The position numbers were made by a program, and so were the translations under genes. Shown piece after piece: positions 1 to 9,169 of a stretch of DNA of 64,000 nt. Each line of letters begins with the position of its first letter. The stretch's first letter is position 1. Source of the DNA: Albitalea sp966211955 (GTDB lineage Bacteria > Pseudomonadota > Gammaproteobacteria > Burkholderiales > Burkholderiaceae_C). The stretch is from positions 1 through 64,000 of the forward strand of contig CBIHOF010000021.1 in NCBI GenBank assembly GCA_966211955.1. Reading direction: 5' to 3'. Below the pieces are notes generated by a model that searched no databases, had not been told where the DNA came from, and saw only the letters and a list, made by a program, of their open reading frames with translations.

Positions 1-1137
1 GTAGTAGCCGTGCGACAGCACGTAGGTGCCGATCATGATGCGGCGCTTGACCTCGGCGCCGAACCCCTCGGCGCGCGACTTCTTGTACATGTCGAGCAGG
101 TCGCCGTACTTGGCTGCGCGGTGGCCGAAGCGCACGCCGTCGAAGCGGCTGAGGTTCGATGACGCCTCGGCCGGCGCAATGATGTAGTAGACGGGGATGG
201 ACAGCTCGGTGCGCGGCAGGCTCACGTCGACGAGCGTCGCGCCCAGCTTCTCGAGCTCGGCGAGCGACGCACGCACGGCGCCGTTCACGTCGGCAGCAAG
301 CGCCGCGGGGAAGAACTCCTTGGGCAGGCCGATGCGCAGGCCCTTGAGCGGTTGCGCGGCGGTGGCGCCCTCGCGCGCCTGCAGCATCGCCGCATGGAAG
401 TCCTGCGCCGGGCGCTGGGCACTCGTCGCATCGCGCGGGTCGAAGCCACTCATCGCCGACAGCAGCAGCGCGCAATCTTCGGCGCTGCGCGCGAGCGGGC
501 CGGCCTGGTCCAGGCTGGATGCGAAGGCGATCATCCCGTAGCGTGAGCACACGCCGTAGGTCGGCTTGATGCCGGTGATGCCCGAGAAGCTGGCCGGCTG
601 GCGGATCGAGCCGCCCGTGTCGGTGCCGGTGGCCGCAGGCGCAAGCCGTGCAGCGACTGCGACCGCCGAGCCGCCGGACGAGCCGCCCGGTACGCGGCTC
701 GTGTCCCACGGGTTCTTCGCCGGCTTGTAGGCCGAGTTCTCGTTGCTCGAGCCCATGGCGAACTCATCGCAATTCAGCTTGCCAAGCGTGACCGTGCCGG
801 CTTCGGCCAGCTTGCGCACGACGGTGGCATCGAAGGGGCTCTGGTAGCCCTCGAGCATCCTGGAGCCTGCGGTGGTGGGCAGCTCGCGGGTGACGAAGAT
901 GTCCTTGTGCGCGAGCGGCACGCCCAGCAGCGCACCCGTCACGCCCGCCGCACGGCGCTCGTCGGCGGCGCTTGCCTGCGTCACGGCAGCGTCGGCATTC
1001 ACCGACAGCCAGGCGCCCAGTTGTTCGTGAGTGGCAACCCGCGCGAGCAGATGTTTCGTGACTTCGACGCTTGAGAATTCCTTCGCGGCGAGCGCGCGGC
1101 CCAACTGCGCCACGCCCAGTTCGTGCAGCGGCTTCAT
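1..1137 (-). CDS. gatA: Glutamyl/aspartyl-tRNA amidotransferase subunit A (partial, 3' end outside window)
   Basis: GatA is the amidase of the GatCAB complex, which converts Glu-tRNA(Gln) and Asp-tRNA(Asn) to the amidated forms in the cytoplasm. The reading frame starts at 1137 with MKPLHELGVAQL and stays open to base 1, giving 379 codons of an expected 480-500, so about 110 C-terminal residues lie outside. The amidase signature is intact: the catalytic Lys in GVPLAHKD, the Ser in PGGSSGGSA and the second Ser in TDTGGSIR. The start overlaps the gatC stop by four bases (ATGA), so the two genes are translationally coupled. gatB is expected beyond the left edge, as is usual in this order. Confidence 0.96.
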   Translation of the reverse strand, partial: MKPLHELGVAQLGRALAAKEFSSVEVTKHLLARVATHEQLGAWLSVNADAAVTQASAADERRAAGVTGALLGVPLAHKDIFVTRELPTTAGSRMLEGYQSPFDATVVRKLAEAGTVTLGKLNCDEFAMGSSNENSAYKPAKNPWDTSRVPGGSSGGSAVAVAARLAPAATGTDTGGSIRQPASFSGITGIKPTYGVCSRYGMIAFASSLDQAGPLARSAEDCALLLSAMSGFDPRDATSAQRPAQDFHAAMLQAREGATAAQPLKGLRIGLPKEFFPAALAADVNGAVRASLAELEKLGATLVDVSLPRTELSIPVYYIIAPAEASSNLSRFDGVRFGHRAAKYGDLLDMYKKSRAEGFGAEVKRRIMIGTYVLSHGYY

Positions 1138-1433
1138 TCGATCACCTTGGGCACGAGGAAGAGGCCGTCCTCCACCAGGGGCGCGCTGCGCTGGTTCGCC
1201 TCGCGGTCGTTGCCCTCGGTCACGACGTCTTCGCGCAGGCGCAAGGACACCTCGCTCACCGCGGACAGCGGCGTGTACAGCGGCTCGACGCCGCTCGTGT
1301 CGACGGCGCTCATCTGCTCGACGATCGAGAAGAAGCCGTTGAGCTGCGCAAGCATCGCGGACTGTTCGGCGGGCTGCAGTTCGAGCCTCGCAAGATGGGC
1401 GATGCGACTCACGTCGGATGGGGTCAGTGCCAT
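1134..1433 (-). CDS. gatC: Glutamyl/aspartyl-tRNA amidotransferase subunit C
   Basis: This 99-residue protein begins MALTPSDVSRIAHLARLEL, the typical GatC opening, and has the usual family length of 95-100 residues. GatC is the small non-catalytic subunit that wraps around GatA and stabilises its contact with GatB. The C-terminal part holds the conserved acidic stretch LREDVV and a final APLVEDGLFLVPKVIE tail. It is the first gene of a leftward gatCA operon and is divergent from mreB, an arrangement common in Burkholderiales. Confidence 0.95.
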   Translation of the reverse strand: MALTPSDVSRIAHLARLELQPAEQSAMLAQLNGFFSIVEQMSAVDTSGVEPLYTPLSAVSEVSLRLREDVVTEGNDREANQRSAPLVEDGLFLVPKVIE

Positions 1434-1500
1434 GGAAATAGCGTTGTTTTGGACCCTTTTGCCGGGTCGGAAACCAGAGGGGATCGGGTATTATCTTCGG

Positions 1501-1509
1501 TTATCCACA
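1501..1509 (+). promoter_or_regulatory. Consensus DnaA box in the gatC-mreB divergent region
   Basis: The nine bases TTATCCACA match the consensus E. coli DnaA box exactly. They lie in the 253-base divergent region between gatC and mreB, about 68 bases upstream of the gatC start and 180 bases upstream of mreB. No clear -35/-10 pair was found for either gene here. From base composition I would expect about 0.1 such match by chance in a window this size, so function is possible but unproven. Confidence 0.35.
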
Positions 1510-1686
1510 ACCCTCGGTGGTGCAACGGGACACGCTCAAGGCCAATAGCGGGCCCAGAGCAGGCCCCCAAGCGTTCCAAGGCCGGCCGATGGGTCTCGAG
1601 CGTCGCCACTACAACGAATTCAAAGCGTGCAGCAGGGCGCAAAGCCAGTCGCTTAGGGCCTGCTGAACGCGCGCAACCAACACACC

Positions 1687-2730
1687 ATGTTCGGATCCTT
1701 TCGTCGCTACTTCTCGACGGACCTTGCCATCGACCTGGGCACCGCCAACACGCTGATCTACGTCCGCGGCAAAGGCATCGTCCTCGATGAGCCCTCCGTC
1801 GTCGCCATCCGCCACGAGGGCGGCCCCAACGGCAAGAAGACCATCCAGGCGGTCGGTGCCGAGGCCAAGGCCATGCTGGGCAAGGTGCCCGGCAACATCG
1901 AAGCCATCCGCCCGATGAAAGACGGCGTGATCGCCGACTTCACCGTCACCGAGCAGATGCTCAAGCAGTTCATCAAGATGGTCCATCCGCGCTCGGTGTT
2001 GAAGCCCAGCCCCCGGATCATCATCTGCGTGCCGTGCGGCTCCACCCAGGTCGAGCGGCGTGCGATTCGCGAATCCGCGCTCGGCGCCGGCGCCTCCGAG
2101 GTCTACCTGATCGAAGAACCGATGGCCGCGGCCATCGGCGCCGGCCTGCCGGTCTCCGAGGCTTCCGGCTCGATGGTCGTGGACATCGGCGGCGGTACGA
2201 CGGAAGTCGGCGTCATCTCGCTGGGCGGCATGGTCTACAAGGGCTCGGTGCGCGTGGGCGGCGACAAGTTCGACGAAGCCATCATCAACTACATCCGCCG
2301 CAACTACGGCATGCTGATCGGCGAGCCCACGGCCGAAGCCATCAAGAAGAGCATCGGCAGCGCCTTCCCCGGCTCCGAGGTCAAGGAGATGGAAGTCAAG
2401 GGCCGCAACCTCTCCGAAGGCGTGCCGCGCAGCTTCACCATCTCGTCCAACGAGATCCTCGAAGCGCTCACCGACCCGCTCAACCAGATCGTCTCGTCCG
2501 TCAAGAACGCACTTGAGCAGACCCCGCCCGAACTCGGCGCCGACATCGCCGAGCGCGGCATGATGCTCACCGGTGGCGGCGCCCTGTTGCGCGACCTCGA
2601 TCGACTCCTCGCCGAGGAAACCGGCTTGCCGGTGCTCGTGGCCGAAGACCCGCTGACCTGCGTGGTGCGCGGCTGTGGCATGGCGCTGGAGCGCATGGAG
2701 CGCCTGGGCGCGATCTTCACCTCGGAATAA
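1687..2730 (+). CDS. mreB: Rod-shape-determining actin homologue MreB
   Basis: MreB polymerises into membrane-bound filaments that guide the lateral-wall elongation machinery (MreCD, PBP2, RodA). The 347-residue product starts MFGSFRRYFSTDLAIDLGTAN and contains the phosphate-1 motif (IDLGTANT, residues about 16-23), the phosphate-2 motif (VVDIGGGTTEV, about 164-174) and the adenosine motif (LTGGGALL). Length and the N-terminal amphipathic stretch are standard. It is the first gene of the mreBCD-mrdA-rodA cluster, but a hairpin with a T-run separates it from mreC. Confidence 0.98.
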   Translation: MFGSFRRYFSTDLAIDLGTANTLIYVRGKGIVLDEPSVVAIRHEGGPNGKKTIQAVGAEAKAMLGKVPGNIEAIRPMKDGVIADFTVTEQMLKQFIKMVHPRSVLKPSPRIIICVPCGSTQVERRAIRESALGAGASEVYLIEEPMAAAIGAGLPVSEASGSMVVDIGGGTTEVGVISLGGMVYKGSVRVGGDKFDEAIINYIRRNYGMLIGEPTAEAIKKSIGSAFPGSEVKEMEVKGRNLSEGVPRSFTISSNEILEALTDPLNQIVSSVKNALEQTPPELGADIAERGMMLTGGGALLRDLDRLLAEETGLPVLVAEDPLTCVVRGCGMALERMERLGAIFTSE

Positions 2731-2745
2731 GACCGATGACCCAGC

Positions 2746-2779
2746 AAAGCCGGCACGTTGCTCGCGTGGCCGGCTTTTT
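2746..2779 (+). terminator. Intrinsic terminator or attenuator between mreB and mreC
   Basis: AAAGCCGGC (2746-2754) pairs with GCCGGCTTT (2769-2777). The stem can be extended inward with one bulged G and is followed by further Ts. It lies 16 bases after the mreB stop and just before mreC, so it probably limits read-through into mreCD. Confidence 0.7.
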
Positions 2780-2806
2780 CACTTCAATTCACACTCAAAA
2801 GACGTC

Positions 2807-3739
2807 GTGGTAGCGCCGCTCGGCACGCTGGATCGAACCCCGCCGCCCTTCTTCAGGCAAGGGCCGTCGGCGCTGACCAAGCTGATGTTGTTCTCGGCCC
2901 TGGCCGTCTTCATGATGGTGGCTGACACCAAGTTCAAGCTCACCCAGCCGTTGCGCACGGTGGTGGCCACCGTACTGAACCCCGTCGAGCGCGTGCTGCG
3001 GGTGCCGGTGGACGCCTGGAACGGCGTGGGCGACTACGCCATGGGCCTGCAGCATGCGCTGTCCAGCGAGGCCGCGGCGCGCGCCACCCTCGCCAGGCAG
3101 GCCGAGCGCTCTGCCCGGGTCGAGCAGCTGCAAGCCGAGAACAAGCGCCTGCGCGACCTGCTCGGGTTGCGGCCGGCCTTGACAGTCAAGTCACTGCCCG
3201 CGGAGGTGCTGTACGAAGCCTCTGACCCGTTCTCGCGCAAGGTCGTGATCGACCGCGGCATGACGCAAGGCGTGGCGCTCGCGTCGCCGGTGATCAACGA
3301 GGCCGGCGTGCTCGGCCAGGTGACACGCGTCTATCCGCTGTCGTCCGAAGTCACGCTGCTCACCGACAAGGACGCGGCCATCCCCGTGCTCAACCTGCGC
3401 ACCCAGGCCCGCAGCGCTGCTTACGGCACGGCCACCGGCTCGGGCCTGGAGCTGCGCTTCCAGGCGGGCAACGCCGACGTCCAGCCCGGCGACGTGCTGC
3501 ACACCTCGGGCGTGGACGGCGTCTACCCGCCGGGCATCCTGGTCGCCAAGGTGTTGACCGTGGAACGCAAGATCGACACCGGCTTCGCCCGCGTGACGCT
3601 CGCACCGGCCGCGCCGCCGGATGGCGTGCGCCATGTGCTCGTCCTGGAGCCCGTCGGCATGCAGATGCCGCCCAAGCCCGAGCCCGCGGCCGACGAGGTG
3701 CCCAAGCCGGGCAAGACGAAGAAGGCGGTGAAGAAATGA
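2807..3739 (+). CDS. mreC: Rod-shape-determining protein MreC
   Basis: MreC is a bitopic inner-membrane protein whose periplasmic part links MreB to PBP2. I place the start at the GTG at 2807, giving VAPLGTLDRTPPPFFRQGPS, because that is how Burkholderiales MreC begins and the only upstream in-frame sequence runs through the terminator hairpin. The 310-residue product has one transmembrane segment (about residues 26-42), a short coiled coil around QLQAENKRLRDLL and two beta-barrel-like domains with the conserved VIDRGMTQGV and PGDVLHTSGVDGVYPPG segments. A Lys/Pro-rich tail ends the protein. The stop overlaps the mreD start (ATGA). Confidence 0.95.
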   Translation: MVAPLGTLDRTPPPFFRQGPSALTKLMLFSALAVFMMVADTKFKLTQPLRTVVATVLNPVERVLRVPVDAWNGVGDYAMGLQHALSSEAAARATLARQAERSARVEQLQAENKRLRDLLGLRPALTVKSLPAEVLYEASDPFSRKVVIDRGMTQGVALASPVINEAGVLGQVTRVYPLSSEVTLLTDKDAAIPVLNLRTQARSAAYGTATGSGLELRFQAGNADVQPGDVLHTSGVDGVYPPGILVAKVLTVERKIDTGFARVTLAPAAPPDGVRHVLVLEPVGMQMPPKPEPAADEVPKPGKTKKAVKK

Positions 3740-4257
3740 TCATGCCGCGCAGCTCCGACCAGCTCCTGTTGCCGGTCAACCCGCTCTTCGTGTGGACCAC
3801 GCTGATGGTCGCTTTCGCGATCAACCTCGTGCCGCTCGGCCGCCACCCGTCCATGCCCGATTGCATGGCGCTGGTGCTGGTGTTCTGGAACGTCCACCAG
3901 CCGCGCCGCGTCGGCGTGGGCCTGGCCTTCATGTTCGGCCTGATGATGGACGTTCACGACGGCGCCATCCTCGGCCAGCACGCCCTGGCCTACACGCTGC
4001 TCAGCTTTTTCGCGATCACCATCCACCGCCGGTTGCGGTGGTTCACCGTGCCATCGCAGGCGGTGCAAATTCTTCCGCTCTTCGGTGCCGCGCACGCCGT
4101 ATCGTTCGTCATCCGCATGTTCGCGGGCGGCATGCTGCCCGGATGGGAACTGGTGCTCGCGCCGGTGTTCGAAGCGCTGCTGTGGCCGCTGGTCACCTGG
4201 CTGCTGCTGGCGCCCCAGCGCCGCGCGCCCGATCCGGACGAGAACCGCCCGCTGTAG
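3736..4257 (+). CDS. mreD: Rod-shape-determining protein MreD
   Basis: MreD is the polytopic membrane partner of MreC. The 173-residue product is almost entirely hydrophobic with five or six predicted membrane spans, and carries the family-typical FGLMMDVHDGAILGQHAL segment. It overlaps mreC by four bases, consistent with translational coupling. Length is usual for betaproteobacterial MreD (160-175 residues). The identification rests on context and on the conserved DVxxGxxLGxxAL-like motif. Confidence 0.94.
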   Translation: MIMPRSSDQLLLPVNPLFVWTTLMVAFAINLVPLGRHPSMPDCMALVLVFWNVHQPRRVGVGLAFMFGLMMDVHDGAILGQHALAYTLLSFFAITIHRRLRWFTVPSQAVQILPLFGAAHAVSFVIRMFAGGMLPGWELVLAPVFEALLWPLVTWLLLAPQRRAPDPDENRPL

Positions 4258-4281
4258 CGGCCGGCGAAGGGTAGTACTGAC

Positions 4282-6336
4282 ATGACCGAGCTGAAGAACG
4301 TCGAGCAGGAGCTGGGCCGTTTCCGGACGCGGCTCATCGCCGCCGTGGCCTTCGTGCTGTTCGCCTTCAGCCTCTTGACGGCGCGGCTCGTGTACCTGCA
4401 GGTGTACCGGCACGAAGAACTGTCCACCCAGGCGGAAAACAACCGCATCGCGGTGGTGCCGATCGTGCCCAACCGCGGCCTCATCGTGGACCGCAACGGC
4501 GTCGTGCTGGCCAACAACTACTCGGCCTACACGCTCGAGATCATGCCTGCCAAGGTGGCGGACCTCGACGCCACCATCGACCAGATCGCCCAGGTGATCG
4601 AGGTGCAGCCACGCGACCGCAAGCGCTTCAAGCGGCTGATGGAAGAAACCAAGAGCTTCGAGTCGCTGCCCCTGCGCACCAAGCTCACCGATGAAGAGGT
4701 GGCTCGCTTCACCGCGCAGCGCTTCCGCTTCACCGGCGTGGACATCAAGGCGCGGCTGTTTCGCAACTACCCCTATGGCGAGCTCGCCAGCCACCTGATC
4801 GGCTACATCGGGCGCATCAACACGGCCGAAAAGGAAGTCATCGACGATTCCGACGACGAGGCCAACTACCGCGGCACGGAGTACATCGGCAAGCTTGGCG
4901 TCGAGCAAAGCTACGAGAACGAGCTGCACGGTCAGACCGGCTTCGAGGAAGTCGAGACCAGCGCCGGCGGGCGCGCGGTGCGTCGCCTCAAGAGCAATGC
5001 GCCGACGCCGGGAAACACCGTCGTGCTGTCCATCGACATCAAGCTGCAGGCGATGGTCGAAGAGCTGTTCGGTGACCGACGCGGCGCGCTGGTGGCCATC
5101 GATCCGCGCAGCGGCGAAATCCTCGCCTTCGTCAGCAAGCCCAACTTCGATCCCAACCTCTTCGTTGATGGCATCGATGTCGAGAACTGGAAGATCCTCA
5201 ACGAGTCCATCGACAAGCCGCTGCTCAACCGCGCGCTGCGCGGCGCCTACCCGCCCGGCTCCACCTACAAACCCTTCATGGCGCTGGCCGCGCTCACACT
5301 CGGCAAGCGCACGCCGCAGCAGGCGATCAGCGACCCGGGCTTCTTCTGGTTCGGCAACCACAAGTTCCGCGACGACAAGGAGGGCGGCCACGGCATGGTG
5401 GACATGTACCGCTCCATCGTGCAGTCCTGCGACACCTACTACTACATGCTCGCCAACGACCTGGGCGTCGATGCGATGCACGACTTCATGGCGCCGCTGG
5501 GCTTCGGGCAGCTGACCGGCATCGACCTGCACGGCGAGCTGCGCGGCGTGCTGCCGTCCACCGAGTGGAAGCGCACGACCTTCAAGCGCCGCGAGCTGCA
5601 GAAGTGGTACGCCGGCGAGACGATCTCGCTGGGCATCGGGCAGGGCTACAACACCTTCACCATGCTGCAGCTGGCGCAAGCCGAAGCCACGGTCGCGGCA
5701 GGCGGCGCGCGCTTCAAGCCGCACGTGGTGCATGCGATCGAGAACGTCGAGACGCGATTGCGCAGGTCACTGGACGGCGTGGCGCTGCCGCCGATCAAGC
5801 TCAACCCTGAGCACGTCGCCTTCATCCACCAGGCGCTGTATGGCGTGACGCAGGAAGGTACCTCGCGCACGTCCTTCATCAACGCACCCTACAAATCGGG
5901 CGGCAAGACGGGCACGGCGCAGGTGGTGCAGATCAAGGCCAACGAGAAATACAACGCCAGCCAGATCGACGAGCGCCACCGCGACCACGCGCTGTACACC
6001 GCCTTCGCGCCGCTGGAAGAGCCGCGCATTGCGCTGGCGATCGTGGTGGAGAACGCAGGCTTCGGCGCGGGCGCCGCCGCGCCCATCGCGCGCCGCGTGT
6101 TCGACTACATGCTGCAGGGCCAGTACCCGAGCGTGGAAGACATCGCCGCGACGCAGCAGGGCCAGTCCACCGCGCCGATCGGCACGCCCCGCCAGGCCAC
6201 GCAAGTGCCCCTGCCCGGCGCGCCGGCCGGGCTGCTGCCCGCGGGTGCCGTCGTGCCCGCGGCCGCGTCGGCGCCGGCATCCGCGCCCAAGGTGCAGAAG
6301 GTGGCGCTTGGCGCCGCCGCCGTGGGGGCACGCTGA
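4282..6336 (+). CDS. mrdA: Penicillin-binding protein 2 (elongation transpeptidase)
   Basis: PBP2 is the cell-elongation D,D-transpeptidase that cross-links new lateral peptidoglycan and works with RodA. The 684-residue product has a single N-terminal transmembrane segment (about residues 17-37), a PBP dimerisation domain containing IVPNRGLIVDRNG, and a transpeptidase domain with the active-site Ser327 in STYK, Ser382 in SCD and Lys542 in KTGT. The C-terminal 80 residues are Ala/Pro-rich and longer than in E. coli (633 residues), as is common in this order. It starts 24 bases after mreD and overlaps rodA by one base (TGATG). Confidence 0.97.
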   Translation: MTELKNVEQELGRFRTRLIAAVAFVLFAFSLLTARLVYLQVYRHEELSTQAENNRIAVVPIVPNRGLIVDRNGVVLANNYSAYTLEIMPAKVADLDATIDQIAQVIEVQPRDRKRFKRLMEETKSFESLPLRTKLTDEEVARFTAQRFRFTGVDIKARLFRNYPYGELASHLIGYIGRINTAEKEVIDDSDDEANYRGTEYIGKLGVEQSYENELHGQTGFEEVETSAGGRAVRRLKSNAPTPGNTVVLSIDIKLQAMVEELFGDRRGALVAIDPRSGEILAFVSKPNFDPNLFVDGIDVENWKILNESIDKPLLNRALRGAYPPGSTYKPFMALAALTLGKRTPQQAISDPGFFWFGNHKFRDDKEGGHGMVDMYRSIVQSCDTYYYMLANDLGVDAMHDFMAPLGFGQLTGIDLHGELRGVLPSTEWKRTTFKRRELQKWYAGETISLGIGQGYNTFTMLQLAQAEATVAAGGARFKPHVVHAIENVETRLRRSLDGVALPPIKLNPEHVAFIHQALYGVTQEGTSRTSFINAPYKSGGKTGTAQVVQIKANEKYNASQIDERHRDHALYTAFAPLEEPRIALAIVVENAGFGAGAAAPIARRVFDYMLQGQYPSVEDIAATQQGQSTAPIGTPRQATQVPLPGAPAGLLPAGAVVPAAASAPASAPKVQKVALGAAAVGAR

Positions 6337-7490
6337 TGAGCGCCGTTTTCGACAAGCCCTCCATCTGGCAGCGCGTGCGGCCGGTCGTGACAGGCTTCGA
6401 TGCGCCGCTCATCTTCGCGATGCTGTGGCTCGGCGCCTTCGGCCTTGTCACGATGTACTCGGCCGGCTTCGACCACGGCACGCGCTTCGTCGACCACGCG
6501 CGCAACATGCTGCTCGGCCTATCGCTGCTCTTCCTCGTGGCGCAGGTGCCGCCGCAGCGCCTGATGTCGCTGGCCGTACCGCTTTACACCGTGGGCGTCA
6601 TCCTGCTGGCCGCGACGGCGGTGATGGGCATCACCAAGAAGGGCGCGACGCGCTGGCTCAACGTGGGCGTTGTCATCCAGCCGAGCGAGATCCTGAAGAT
6701 CGCGATGCCGCTGATGCTTGCGTGGTGGTTCCAGCGGCGCGAAGGCCGGGTGCGCATGGTCGACTTCAGCGTGGCGATGGTGCTGCTCCTGCTGCCCGTG
6801 GGCCTGATCGTCAAGCAGCCTGACCTGGGCACGGCCATCCTCGTCTTCTCCGCCGGCTTCTACGTGATCTTCTTCGCCGGCCTGTCGTGGCGGCTCATCC
6901 TGCCGGTGCTGCTGGTGGGCGCCATCGCCATCACCGCCATCGTCGTGTCGGCCGACCACATCTGCGAGCCCGACGTGAAGTGGCCGATGATGCGCGACTA
7001 CCAGAAGCACCGCGTCTGCACGCTGCTGGACCCGACCACCGACCCGCTGGGCAAGGGCTTCCACATCATCCAGGGCATGATCGCCATCGGCTCGGGTGGC
7101 ATCGAGGGCAAGGGCTTCATGAAGGGCACGCAGACCCACCTCGAGTTCATCCCCGAGCGCACCACCGACTTCATCTTCGCCGCCTTCGCCGAGGAGTTCG
7201 GGTTGATGGGCGTGGGCGGGCTGCTGCTGGGCTTTTGCTTCCTCATCTTCCGCGGCCTGATGATCGCGGCCGACGCGCCCACGGTGTTCACCCGGCTCCT
7301 GGCCGGGTCCATCACGTTGAGCTTCTTCACCTATGCCTTCGTCAACATGGGCATGGTGAGCGGCATCCTGCCGGTGGTGGGCATTCCGCTGCCCTTCATC
7401 AGCTATGGCGGCACGGCGATGGTGACGCTCGGGCTCGGGCTGGGCATCCTGATGTCGATCGCGAAGAATCGGCGGCTCGTGCAGACCTAG
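6336..7490 (+). CDS. rodA: Peptidoglycan glycosyltransferase RodA
   Basis: RodA is a SEDS-family glycosyltransferase that polymerises lipid II in the elongasome together with PBP2. The 384-residue protein has about ten membrane spans and the SEDS features KGATRWLNVG, PSEILKIAMPL, KQPDLGTA and, near the C-terminus, the family signature GIPLPFISYGGTAM. The large periplasmic loop between about residues 205 and 275 contains the EFIPERTTDFIFA motif. It is the last gene of the shape operon. Confidence 0.97.
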   Translation: MSAVFDKPSIWQRVRPVVTGFDAPLIFAMLWLGAFGLVTMYSAGFDHGTRFVDHARNMLLGLSLLFLVAQVPPQRLMSLAVPLYTVGVILLAATAVMGITKKGATRWLNVGVVIQPSEILKIAMPLMLAWWFQRREGRVRMVDFSVAMVLLLLPVGLIVKQPDLGTAILVFSAGFYVIFFAGLSWRLILPVLLVGAIAITAIVVSADHICEPDVKWPMMRDYQKHRVCTLLDPTTDPLGKGFHIIQGMIAIGSGGIEGKGFMKGTQTHLEFIPERTTDFIFAAFAEEFGLMGVGGLLLGFCFLIFRGLMIAADAPTVFTRLLAGSITLSFFTYAFVNMGMVSGILPVVGIPLPFISYGGTAMVTLGLGLGILMSIAKNRRLVQT

Positions 7491-7507
7491 GGTCCCAGTC
7501 ACCTGTC

Positions 7508-7527
7508 ATCCCGGCGTACGTCGGGAT
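7508..7527. repeat. CCCGGCG-type hairpin between converging genes
   Basis: ATCCCG (7508-7513) pairs with CGGGAT (7522-7527), with further inner pairing around GTAC. The motif resembles the short intergenic palindromes of the form CCCGGCGTACGCCGGG scattered through many Burkholderiales genomes. It sits between the ends of rodA and the histidine kinase gene and could act as a bidirectional transcription stop, though it lacks a T-run. Confidence 0.45.
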
Positions 7528-7552
7528 CCGTGGGCCCAGGCGAACGCCCGCC

Positions 7553-9085
7553 TCACTTCCCCGCATTCGAGGGCAGTGCGCTTGCCTTCGCCGACGACAC
7601 CGGAAAGCGGATGGTGAAGCGTGCACCCGGGCCGAAGGCCGGGCCGCCATGCTCGCTCAGGCCTGAGCGACTGCGCAGGTTGGCGTCTTCCAGCAAGACC
7701 TGCGCGTCGTGCTGCACGGCGATTTCCCTCACGATGGCCAAGCCCAGGCCGGAGCCATCGACGTTGGTGCCGAGGGCGCGGTAGAAGGGTTGGAAGACCT
7801 GGTCCCGCTCGGCGGCTGGAATGCCCGGGCCGGTGTCCTCGACCTGCAGCACCACCACCTGGCCGAACGGATCGTCGATGACGCGCACGGTGACCGTGCC
7901 GCCGGCGGGCGTGTATTGCAAGGCGTTGTCCACCAGGTTGCGGATCAGCTCGCGCAGCAACAGCGCGTGGCCCTGCACATGCAATGGCAGGCTGCCTTCG
8001 GGGCGCTCGAAGCCCAGGTCGATGCGCTTTTCCAGCGCGCGCGGCACGAAGTCGCGCACCGTCTCCTCGGCCAGCCGCGCAAGGTTGACGCTTTGCTTGT
8101 GCGACGCGTGTTCGGTGTCCTCGGCGCGCGCCATCGCGAGCAGCTGGTTGACCATGTGCGCGGCGCGTTGGCTGGACAGCGCGATCTGCTGCAGCGAGCG
8201 CTTCACCGCCTTCGGGTCGGTGGTGCCGGCGTCGATCTCGCGCTGCGCGAGTTCGGCCTGCGTGCGCAGCCCGGCCAGCGGCGTCTTCAGCTGGTGTGCC
8301 GCATCGGCCAGGAAGTGCTTCTGCGCGCTCAGCGATTGATCGAGCCGCGCGAGCAGGTCGTTGATGGCGCGCACCAGCGGCGACACCTCCTCGGGCGCGT
8401 CGCGCTCGTCGATGGGACTCAGGTCGCTGCTGTCGCGGCGGCGGATGCGCTGCTGCAGCTCGTTCAGCGGCGCGATGCCGCGCGCGAGCGCAAGCCACAC
8501 CAGCAGCACTGCCAGCGGTAGGATGACGAACTGGGGGAGGATCACGCCCTTGATGATCTCGGTGGCCAGGCGCGAGCGCTTGTCCAGCGTCTCGGCCACC
8601 TGCACGAGCGGGGCCGCGCTGGGCGGTCGGCCCGGCACGTCCACCCACAGGTAGGCCACGCGCACGTTGTCGTTGTTGAGCGAGTCGTCGCGAAAGCGCA
8701 GCTCGCCGGGCGGCGCGTGATCGTCCTCGGCCGGCACGGGCAGGTTGCGGTCGCCGCTCAGGTATTCGCCGCGCAGCCCGAGCACCTGGTAGTAGATGTC
8801 GTCCGATTCATCCGTGTGCAGGATTTCTGATGCACCCGCGGGCAGAACGAACTTCGCCAGCGGCCGGCCGTCCGTCGATTCGACGGCCACCTGCTTGGAC
8901 AGCACGCGCACCATCTCGCCGAGCTGGCGGTCGTAGGGCTTGTTGGCGATGCCTTGCGCGACGAGCCAGGTCAGCACCACGCTCATCGGCCACAGCAGCA
9001 GCAGCGGCGCGAGCATCCAGTCGAGGATCTCGCCGAAGAGGGAGCGCTGTTCGCGGCGTGGTGCGGGCATGTCCGCGGGGAGCAT
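7553..9085 (-). CDS. Sensor histidine kinase, TctE/QseC-like
   Basis: This is the membrane sensor of a two-component pair with the response regulator encoded just upstream. I choose the ATG at 9085 because AAGGGGAG precedes it at a suitable distance; the frame is open further upstream. The product is about 510 residues. It has two transmembrane segments (about residues 26-46 and 181-203) around a periplasmic sensor region, a HAMP-like linker, the H-box FLADAAHQLKTPLAGLR with phospho-acceptor His about 264, and N, G1 and G2 boxes (NLVDNALQYTP, VEDTGPGIP, GSGLGLAI). Overall layout matches the TctE/QseC kinases, which often sense carboxylates or signals in the periplasm. The ligand is unknown. 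Confidence 0.9.
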   Translation of the reverse strand: MLPADMPAPRREQRSLFGEILDWMLAPLLLLWPMSVVLTWLVAQGIANKPYDRQLGEMVRVLSKQVAVESTDGRPLAKFVLPAGASEILHTDESDDIYYQVLGLRGEYLSGDRNLPVPAEDDHAPPGELRFRDDSLNNDNVRVAYLWVDVPGRPPSAAPLVQVAETLDKRSRLATEIIKGVILPQFVILPLAVLLVWLALARGIAPLNELQQRIRRRDSSDLSPIDERDAPEEVSPLVRAINDLLARLDQSLSAQKHFLADAAHQLKTPLAGLRTQAELAQREIDAGTTDPKAVKRSLQQIALSSQRAAHMVNQLLAMARAEDTEHASHKQSVNLARLAEETVRDFVPRALEKRIDLGFERPEGSLPLHVQGHALLLRELIRNLVDNALQYTPAGGTVTVRVIDDPFGQVVVLQVEDTGPGIPAAERDQVFQPFYRALGTNVDGSGLGLAIVREIAVQHDAQVLLEDANLRSRSGLSEHGGPAFGPGARFTIRFPVSSAKASALPSNAGK

Positions 9086-9169
9086 AGCGGCGCTCCCCTT
9101 CGCGACGCTGACCTGGTCGTCGGCCGCAAGTTGCGCAGGGTGGGCCGAACGCGGCGAGCCCACGAAGCG

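Noticed and set aside
3523..5733. 736-codon open frame on the minus strand opposite mreC, mreD and mrdA
   Set aside because: It is a shadow of high GC at third codon positions: composition is His/Arg/Gly/Val-rich with no domain, and three secure genes occupy the other strand.
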